Made by a program: the position numbers and the translations under genes. Below the pieces are notes generated by a model that did no database searches, was not told the DNA's origin, and saw only the letters and a program-made list of their open reading frames with translations. 64,000 bases of DNA, from NCBI GenBank assembly GCA_023955635.1, contig JAMXHR010000017.1:1-64000 (forward strand), written 5' to 3'. Each line of letters opens with the position of its first letter. Position 1 is the first letter of the stretch. This DNA comes from Methanosarcina sp. ERenArc_MAG2. Lineage in GTDB: Archaea; Halobacteriota; Methanosarcinia; Methanosarcinales; Methanosarcinaceae. This document shows, piece after piece, positions 57,945-64,000 of the stretch.

Positions 57945-59586
57945 ATGAAAGAAGATAATTATAATAGGGCCTGCAGGGAAGTCCTTGAAAAAGTACTGGC
58001 AGGCGAAATAAAAAACGAAGACCAGTTAAATAAAGCAAAAAAATGTAAGCAAGCATTATCATCTAGCCAGCCTGCCCAGGAACGGGGATATCATAGTACA
58101 GGGCTCACCCGAAGAGCAGACTGCAGTTAAAGAGTTTTTGAGGCGAAAACCCGTAAGAACGATTTCCGGAGTTGCGGTAATTGCTGTAATGACCTCTCCT
58201 ACTCCATGCCCGCATGGAGTTTGTCTACCCTGTCCTGGAGGCCCTAACTCCACTTTCAAGTCGCCCCAAAGTTACATGGGAAGAGAACCTGCAGCCATGA
58301 GAGCTATCCAGCATGAGTTCGACCCCTACGCCCAAGTTGGATCCAGGCTCTCCCAGCTTAAACAAATCGGCCACGAAATAGAGAAAGTAGAACTGATAGT
58401 TATGGGGGGCACATTTTCCGCACGCTGTCTCGATTATCAAGAATGGTTTATCAAACGCTGCCTTGAAGCAATGAACGATTTCACTGGTAAGGAGTGGAGG
58501 GAAAGCGCCTGGAAAATCGGGAAATCTTTACCTTATATTCCTCTTGAAGAGGTACAAAAAGCCAACGAAAAAGTTGAGATTCGCAATGTAGGAATTACGT
58601 TCGAAACACGTCCGGATTGGGCAGGAGAAAAACATGTGGATGAATTCCTCAGGCTGGGAGGAACAAAGGTAGAGCTTGGGGTTCAAAGTGTCTACGACTT
58701 TGTGCTCACCCGTATGCAAAGAGGACATGGCGTTGCAGAAATTGTCAGGGCTAATCAAGTATTAAGAGACAGCGCATTCAAGGTTGGATTCCATATGATG
58801 CCTCATTTGCCCGGGGCTGATTCGAAACTGGACCTTAAAGGTTTCAAAAAGCTCTTTAAAGATCCCCGCTTCATGCCCGATTATCTCAAGATTTATCCGA
58901 CCCTTGTAACTGAAGGAACACCTCTATACAGGCTCTGGGAAACAGGAAAATATGAGGCTCTTTCTGACGAAGAGGCATCAGAACTTATTGCGGACATAAA
59001 GGCAGTCCTGCCTAAGTGGGTAAGACTTCAGCGTATCCAACGCGATATTCCCGCTCACCAGATATTTGCAGGGGTCCGAAAGAGTAATCTTAGACAGCTT
59101 GCAGAAGAAAAACTGAGAGAAAAGGGAGGGAAGTGCCGCTGTATACGCTGCAGGGAAGTAGGACATACTAGCCTCAAAGGGAGGAAAATAAATGAAAAGG
59201 ACATCGAGCTGACTGTAGAGACATATGAAGCGTGCGGAGGCACAGAATATTTCATTGCATTTGAAGACCTTGCTGCAGATGTCCTGATAGGGTTTACACG
59301 CCTACGTTTCCCCGCCGCCCCTCACCGTCCGGAACTTCGTGATGCAGCCCTGATAAGAGAGCTTCACGTTTATGGTTCCATGGTGCCCATAGGAAAAGGG
59401 GCAACGCAAAAAGAATGGCAGCATAGAGGATACGGAAAGGAACTTCTGGAGTATGCAGAGAAAATAGCACATGAATGTGGCTACCGTAAACTTGCCGTTA
59501 TTAGCGGAATAGGAGCCAGAGAATACTATAGGAAATTCGGGTATGATCTGGATAATATGTATATGTCAAAAGCTTTGAAAGATTAA
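57945..59586 (+). CDS. elp3: Elp3-like tRNA uridine-34 modifying radical SAM/acetyltransferase, with a frameshift
   Basis: About 546 aa when joined. Radical SAM domain with the cysteines in CPHGVCLPCPGGP, the FETRPDW block and LGVQSVYDFVLTRMQRGH; a zinc-type CRCIRCREVGH; then a GNAT acetyltransferase (QHRGYGKELLEYAEKIAHECGYRKLAVISGIGAREYYRKFGY). It makes carboxymethyl-type wobble uridine. An indel in A7 58037-58043 separates the N-terminal helical part from the radical SAM part; removing one A or adding two gives LASLPRNGDIIVQGSPEEQ. Alone of the breaks here, this run is one too long or two too short. Confidence 0.93.
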
Positions 59587-59593
59587 GACTTAC

Positions 59594-59685
59594 GACTAGT
59601 GTCGAGTCAACAGCAAAATGTCGTATAAAATCAATTGCAACTATTCAGAATCGTTAAATCTTTGAGGATTGACGCGACACTAGTC
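59594..59685. mobile_element. MITE-like 92-bp element with 17-bp inverted ends
   Basis: GACTAGTGTCGAGTCAA (59594-59610) and, inverted, GACTAGTGTCGCGTCAA (59685-59669) differ at one base. Between them lie 58 bp without coding. No clear target duplication. It sits 8 bp after elp3 and might serve as its terminator hairpin. Confidence 0.75.
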
Positions 59686-60888
59686 AGATCATTAACTTTA
59701 ATTTAAAATCTCAAATCAGTTCAGTATACGCGCACAGAAGAATGCGTCGAATTAAGAGAAAAAAGACAAATAAGTAAAAGAAAACTTTATTTGTAATTAT
59801 TCAACTGAGGTAAAACAATATCAATAGTCGTCTTTTTTGAAATCCGACTGAATCTTTTAATTAGCTAATTTATTTAAATTGTAGGTTTTAGATTATTCTT
59901 TTTCTTTTTTCATTAGTCTGTAGTTGAACTTATCCGTTACATCAAAATCAACATCCTTCAATTGATTTTTGATATGCTCAAGAGTTATTTTAATTTTTGA
60001 GCTCAGTCCAAAACCAATTTTTTCCACATCAAATGAGAGTTTTTAGAACTATTTTCATGATTTGAAACTCTGTTAATTATTCAGAATACGGGATTCACAA
60101 AAGCAATTTTGAGTTTTGGATCATCTCAATAAGAAGTATCAATAGAAGTGCCAAATTTAATTCATGTAAACTGCTTTTCACAATTCCGAGAAAAATATAA
60201 GCCGTGAAGAGAAAAGCTCTATGATTTTGACGGTTTATAATCTAAAAAGGAAAACAGAGAGAGTAAAAGCTAACGCTATCTATAATTTAACTTTAGAAAA
60301 TAAAAGTTCCCAATAAGAACAAAAATGAAAAAATTTCATAAAAAATTAAATACTATACGCCCTTAACATAACAAAAAACCTGAAGTATAAACATTAGGTT
60401 TTGAAAAATTAATTGTGAACTCTAGAATTTTAGAATTAATCTCTAAAATAAAATGATTTAGGGCTTGCGCGCTTGAAGACAAAATCAAGCATATTCAATG
60501 TTATAACTGGTGTAGTGTTTTATACAGTTAGAGGTTTAATGCTATTGATTTCTCAGTTCAAGCAGGTAAGTTCTATGATTAAAACCTTAGAGATAATAAA
60601 TCTAAACAAATTTAGAAATAAATAAAGAAGTAAAACCGATATAAATTAGACTATAGAAAACTTAAATTAAATTTGAAAAACATGTAAAAATGTTGAGGAG
60701 TCTACAAAAAATCTGAAAATCCTAAAGAGGCTCCAAAAGAACCCTAAAAATATTAAAAAACCCCGAAGAGACTCTGACGAAGTTATTAAGAAACCCTGAA
60801 GAGACTCTGACGAATTCTAAAGAAACCCTAAAGAAACCCTAAAAGGCTCTAAAGCACCCTGAAATACCTGGAACGAACGGTGATAAAA
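59686..60888. other. 1.2-kb gene-poor AT-rich region with degenerate repeats
   Basis: Apart from the small remnant just listed, no gene is seen. The last part (60695-60865) is built of degenerate short repeats of (A)AACCCTAAAG and CTGAAGAGACTCTGACGAA, the latter present twice in full (60762-60780, 60796-60814). GGTGAT at 60879-60884 is the binding site of the DUF1699 gene. Confidence 0.6.
59893..60058 (-). pseudogene. Possible small gene or remnant, indel at the start
   Basis: Read on minus, a 54-residue frame (from ATG 60058 with one base removed from an A5 run near 60044) reads MKIVLKLSFDV, then KIGFGLSSKIKITLEHIKN and FDVTDKFNYRLMKKEKE before a stop. The pattern of hydrophobics looks protein-like, but no family, binding site or neighbour supports it. 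Confidence 0.3.
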
Positions 60889-61284
60889 GTGAAGATTAGA
60901 GTTGTAAGTTCAAAAGAAGAAATAGACACTTTAAAGCTTGATGAGGAAATTGTCCATCTTGCATTCAGACCATCCAACAAGGACATTTTTAAGCTCATCC
61001 TGAAGTGTCCAGAGGTAAAAGCGATCCATATCCCGAGCTCATACAAGAAAACAATTTCCAGTTCTGCACAGATGTATCTTTCCATGCAGAACATTGCTTT
61101 ACTTGAGGGCGATGTATGGGGCCACAGAAAAGATATAAATGAATACTCCGAAGTTTCTCAGCACGTTTTTGACCGCATACAGGAACTAAAAGAAGAAGGC
61201 CTTTCTGACGAAGACACCGTCGAAAAGCTTGTGAGAGAAACGAGGCTCAGTCCGGATTTCGTAGGTTTCATTATATCAAATTAA
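60889..61284 (+). CDS. DUF1699 family protein
   Basis: 131 aa. Begins KIRVVSSKEEIDTLKLDEEIVHLAFRPSNKDIF and contains VKAIHIPSSYKKTISSSAQMYLSMQ, LEGDVWGHRKDINEY and the C-terminal TRLSPDFVGFIISN, which identify the DUF1699 family of methanogens. Function unknown; many copies can occur per genome. The GTG at 60889, 4 nt after GGTGAT, is the better start; the GTG at 60880 lies inside the binding site. Ends before a clear terminator hairpin. Confidence 0.88.
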   Translation: MKIRVVSSKEEIDTLKLDEEIVHLAFRPSNKDIFKLILKCPEVKAIHIPSSYKKTISSSAQMYLSMQNIALLEGDVWGHRKDINEYSEVSQHVFDRIQELKEEGLSDEDTVEKLVRETRLSPDFVGFIISN

Positions 61285-61297
61285 AAAAGTTCGTACC

Positions 61298-61328
61298 TGC
61301 CGATCAGACATTGATCGGCATTTATTTT
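61298..61328 (+). terminator. Stem-loop with T-rich tail after DUF1699 gene
   Basis: TGCCGATCA and TGATCGGCA form a perfect 9-bp stem with loop GACAT, followed by TTTATTTT. This has the form of an intrinsic terminator. Confidence 0.8.
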
Positions 61329-61600
61329 AATATAAATATGCTATTCAAACTCATTATACAATTCAAACTCTTTTTTGACTTTCGGGTAAACACCTCTGAG
61401 ATAGATTACTCATACTTTCAGGAAATCATATTTTCAGAGTAAAACCTTCTAAGAACATCTCATAGATTATGGACATTATTCTGCTTATCAATAGAAACTT
61501 ATTCAGGTTGACAGGTTCACTCCTGTCCATCTGAGGCAAAAATGACTCTGTACTGAGTAAAAAGCTTAAGTAAAATAGAGAAAACATTAAACAGGATTTC
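61329..61600. other. AT-rich spacer and promoter of the nuclease-DHH operon
   Basis: No gene. The part before 61600 has AGGATTTC as binding site of the next gene; AGCTTAAGTAAAAT near 61563 may be part of the promoter. Confidence 0.4.
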
Positions 61601-62104
61601 ATGACCGATTTTGAACGCGTGCTTGTAAACTCATTTAACGCATACATTGAAGAAAATGGAGTAAGAGCTATCTCCTACAGGCTTAAGCAGCACAGGTTCA
61701 CTTCCCAGTTCCTTGATGTGCTTGTAGATTCTCTCAATCCGGATTTATACCTGGGAATAGAATGCAAAAGTATCTCAGTGGACAAAGGGGCAAAAGCACT
61801 TTATTTCACTCAGCATTTTACTGTGGACAAAAAAGGAATTCATCAGATAGAAAGGATTTCGGATTACCTGAATAAATCAGGAAGACGGGGATTTCTGGCT
61901 GTGGAACTTCGCCTGGGAGCAGGGCACGGCAGGGAAGCATATATGGTTCCCTGGAAAGAACTTGAGAAAAAATACCTTACTCAGAATCTCAAACTCACAT
62001 TACAGGAAATCCGGAGTTTTCCTGAAATAAAAAGAGATGGAAAAGATTATATGGTCAACCCTAGGGAATGGGACAGAAAAGAAAGCCGGGAAGAAAGCAG
62101 TTAA
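61601..62104 (+). CDS. PD-(D/E)XK-like nuclease, Holliday-junction-resolvase-type
   Basis: 167 aa. The core VLVDSLNPDLYLGIECKSI has the D-x(n)-ExK layout (PD...ECK) of the archaeal Hjc-like nucleases. The downstream QHFTVDKKGIHQIERISDYLNKSGRRGFLAVELR matches their second helix, and AYMVPWKELEKKYL ends the fold. Its stop lies 32 nt before the DHH exonuclease gene, so the two are probably one repair operon. Exact substrate is inferred from family only. Confidence 0.75.
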   Translation: MTDFERVLVNSFNAYIEENGVRAISYRLKQHRFTSQFLDVLVDSLNPDLYLGIECKSISVDKGAKALYFTQHFTVDKKGIHQIERISDYLNKSGRRGFLAVELRLGAGHGREAYMVPWKELEKKYLTQNLKLTLQEIRSFPEIKRDGKDYMVNPREWDRKESREESS

Positions 62105-62136
62105 ATTGAGACAAGTCGAAAATATTGGAGAGAATA

Positions 62137-63537
62137 ATGTCTAAGACAATGGAAGCACTTCAGAAAGAAGCGGCCAGGTGTGCCGAAGAAATCAAGAAAC
62201 ACAAATCAGTCCACGTTGTATCCCATATTGATGCTGACGGGCTGACTTCTGCGGGGATTATATGTACCGCTCTTGAGCGGGGAGATTTCGAATATACGAC
62301 ACGTTTCGTAAAGCAGCTTGATGAAAAAGCCCTTGACATTATCGCAGATGAAAACCATGATATTGTCATTTTTACGGATCTGGGAAGCGGGATGTGCGAA
62401 CAGATAAAATCTCGCGGAATCCATGCTGTGATCTCAGACCACCATCAACCTCAAGGAATTCATAAATTTCACCTCAACCCCCACCTTTTCGGGGCAAACG
62501 GCTCCTATGAACTGAGCGGCTCGGGAAGCACTTATCTACTGGCTTCGGCTCTTGGAAAAAATCGGGACCTTTCTTCTCTGGCCATAGTAGGGGCAGTCGG
62601 AGACATGCAGCACCTGAAAATGGGGCAGCTTGTCGGGATCAACAGGGAAATTCTGGAAGAAGGAGTAAAAGAAGGCACTCTCGAGTTCAAAAAGGACCTA
62701 ACTTTATTCGGGAAGCAAACTCGCCCGATTTATAAATTGATTCAGTATTCCTCAGACCCTTATCTTCCTGGACTTACGGGAGACGAAGAAGCCTGCATTG
62801 AATTTATTCATTCCCTTAACATTCGCTTCAGCCGGGATGAACGCTCGAGGCGCTGGATTGACCTTGAGACCCCGGAAAAACAGAAAATAGTCTCAGGGCT
62901 TATGCAGTACTGCCTGAAATCAGGGATACCTTCGTACAAGATCGAGCGCCTGATAAGTGAGGTTTACGTCCTTCTAAAAGAGAGGGAAGGCACGGAAATG
63001 AGAGACGCTTCAGAATTTTCTACTCTTCTTAACGCCACTGCACGCTACGATCATGCGGAAATCGGACTTGCAGTCTGTATGGGGAATAGAGAAGAAGCTT
63101 ATGAAGATGCCCGCAAGTTACTCGCCGAACACAGGCAGAACCTTGTTAATGGGCTCATGTATGTTAAAGAAAAAGGGGTTATTCAGCTGGAAAACATCCA
63201 GTACTTTGACGCAGGTTCGGAAATAAAAGAAACTATTGTGGGAATTATTGCAGGAATGAGTTCTACAATAGTTGAGAACAGAAACCTCCCCATTATTGCT
63301 TTTGCAAAAGCCGATGAAGGAATTAAAGTCTCAGCCAGGGGGACACAGGACCTGATCCGCAGGGGAGTTAACCTCTCTGAAGCTATGTCGATGGTCTCGG
63401 CAGAAGTTGGAGGTGCAGGCGGTGGGCACGATATTGCAGCAGGAGCGACTATCCCTGAGAATAAAAAAGAAGAATTTGCCAGAAAACTGGATCTGTTTAT
63501 AGGAGATCAGCTGCGGAGAAAGGTACATTCAGGATGA
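62137..63537 (+). CDS. DHH-family single-strand exonuclease (archaeal RecJ-like)
   Basis: 466 aa. DHH motifs VSHIDADGLTSAG, IFTDLGSGM and VISDHHQPQG in the N-terminal domain; the C-terminal DHHA1 domain has VGGAGGGHDIAAGA. Archaeal members act on single-stranded DNA or RNA ends, some bound to the GINS complex. ATG 62137 is the start because TTGGAGAG lies just before; an upstream TTG at 62125 is in the binding site itself. A convergent nrpR fragment follows after a short spacer. Confidence 0.93.
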   Translation: MSKTMEALQKEAARCAEEIKKHKSVHVVSHIDADGLTSAGIICTALERGDFEYTTRFVKQLDEKALDIIADENHDIVIFTDLGSGMCEQIKSRGIHAVISDHHQPQGIHKFHLNPHLFGANGSYELSGSGSTYLLASALGKNRDLSSLAIVGAVGDMQHLKMGQLVGINREILEEGVKEGTLEFKKDLTLFGKQTRPIYKLIQYSSDPYLPGLTGDEEACIEFIHSLNIRFSRDERSRRWIDLETPEKQKIVSGLMQYCLKSGIPSYKIERLISEVYVLLKEREGTEMRDASEFSTLLNATARYDHAEIGLAVCMGNREEAYEDARKLLAEHRQNLVNGLMYVKEKGVIQLENIQYFDAGSEIKETIVGIIAGMSSTIVENRNLPIIAFAKADEGIKVSARGTQDLIRRGVNLSEAMSMVSAEVGGAGGGHDIAAGATIPENKKEEFARKLDLFIGDQLRRKVHSG

Positions 63538-63635
63538 AGAAGCCAGCCTTCGGAAGGATACCCCGAAAAGCTGAACTGGAGTGGAAGGATGCAGGAAAAC
63601 AAATAAATTTGAGAATAGGGGTTATATCATGAGCT

Positions 63636-64000
63636 TTAAACCAGATCTTCAATCCTGCTCATTTCTTTGAATGAAATTAACCTTGACATTGCGCTGGTGT
63701 CTATCGAGATCCCATATTCCTGCACAACAGCCATAGGATTTGTCCCTCCTATGACGACTATTCCAAGATGATCTCTCTCGATGGGAACATCCAGAACCCG
63801 TGTATTCGGTTCTCCGACTTCCAGAATTCCACTGAAGCCCGCATCTAGAAGGTCAGAAAGACAACTTTCAATCTCGTCTCTTGCAACCATGGGAGCTTCC
63901 CTGAGATTTGCAAGAATCTTGCCTGAACCCGTTCTGAGCATTTCCGAGACAGAAGTGATACCCTGAGACATCAAGACTTCAAGGGGATCTACGGTCGTAC
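63636..64000 (-). CDS. nrpR: NrpR nitrogen-regulatory repressor, C-terminal part (cut by window edge)
   Basis: The frame is open through the right window edge (VDPLEVLMSQGITSVSEMLRTGSG...). The visible part is the second DUF128 effector domain, with GSGKILANLREAPMVARDEIE and GIVVIGGTNPMAVVQEYGI, the block that in NrpR senses 2-oxoglutarate. NrpR represses nif and glnA genes in methanogens. The apparent ATG at 63974 is internal, not the start. Confidence 0.9.
   Translation of the reverse strand, partial: TTVDPLEVLMSQGITSVSEMLRTGSGKILANLREAPMVARDEIESCLSDLLDAGFSGILEVGEPNTRVLDVPIERDHLGIVVIGGTNPMAVVQEYGISIDTSAMSRLISFKEMSRIEDLV

Overview
The window is from a methanogenic archaeon of the genus Methanosarcina or a very close relative. 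The evidence is an archaeal 16S rRNA gene with the expected 5' end, a two-domain Methanosarcina-type S-layer protein, DUF1699 and DUF3344 proteins, archaeal NrpR, NikR, aIF1A, Elp3 and RIO1, TATA-box promoters, an intron-bearing tRNA-Met, and long AT-rich spacers with palindromic repeats.

Layout. 1-1320 is most of a 16S rRNA gene (minus strand, 3' end outside the window). Divergent from it is aIF1A-rio1-KH (2065-3708), a small-subunit biogenesis/initiation operon whose first gene appears to start with CTG. Then come pyrC, a complete phosphate uptake operon pstSCAB-phoU (9792 down to 5470) and family B DNA polymerase. 13051-31061 is a divergent metal/tetrapyrrole locus: leftwards an S-layer-domain protein and a ChlI-ChlD fusion; rightwards a membrane-anchored protein, two beta-propeller lipoproteins, CobN, an ECF S-component-like membrane protein with a large outside domain, a double EcfA ATPase, EcfT, and an ABC-2 exporter pair. 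31.4-39.7 kb is accessory: DUF3344/PKD and TolB-like surface proteins, NikR, an AbrB-PhoU regulator, a methyltransferase, gene remnants and a MITE. 39.8-51.2 kb is a type I restriction-modification island (hsdM, an AlbA_2/schlafen-like protein, hsdS, hsdR) that holds a three-gene module (winged-helix/UPF0175 antitoxin, PIN nuclease, possible TGT-fold protein) bounded by direct repeats. 51.7-57 kb has tRNA-Met, an intact IS5-type element inside a 16-bp tandem array, a lipoprotein and the major S-layer gene. 57-64 kb holds Elp3, DUF1699, a PD-(D/E)XK-like nuclease, a DHH (RecJ-like) exonuclease and the C-terminal part of NrpR.

Caution for any reader: at least eleven otherwise good genes (including essential polB) are broken by single-base indels, almost always one base too few in a run of 3-8 identical bases. 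I list them as whole genes with the break position. This looks like systematic homopolymer under-calling in the assembly rather than biology.

How the genes work together: the pst operon imports phosphate under PhoU control. In the CobN/ECF locus, surface proteins and lipoproteins probably capture a ligand outside, the ECF complex imports it, and the ChlID/CobN chelatase would insert metal into a tetrapyrrole. The ligand is unknown. That locus and the repeat-bounded antitoxin/PIN/TGT-like module are the two best candidates for undescribed systems.
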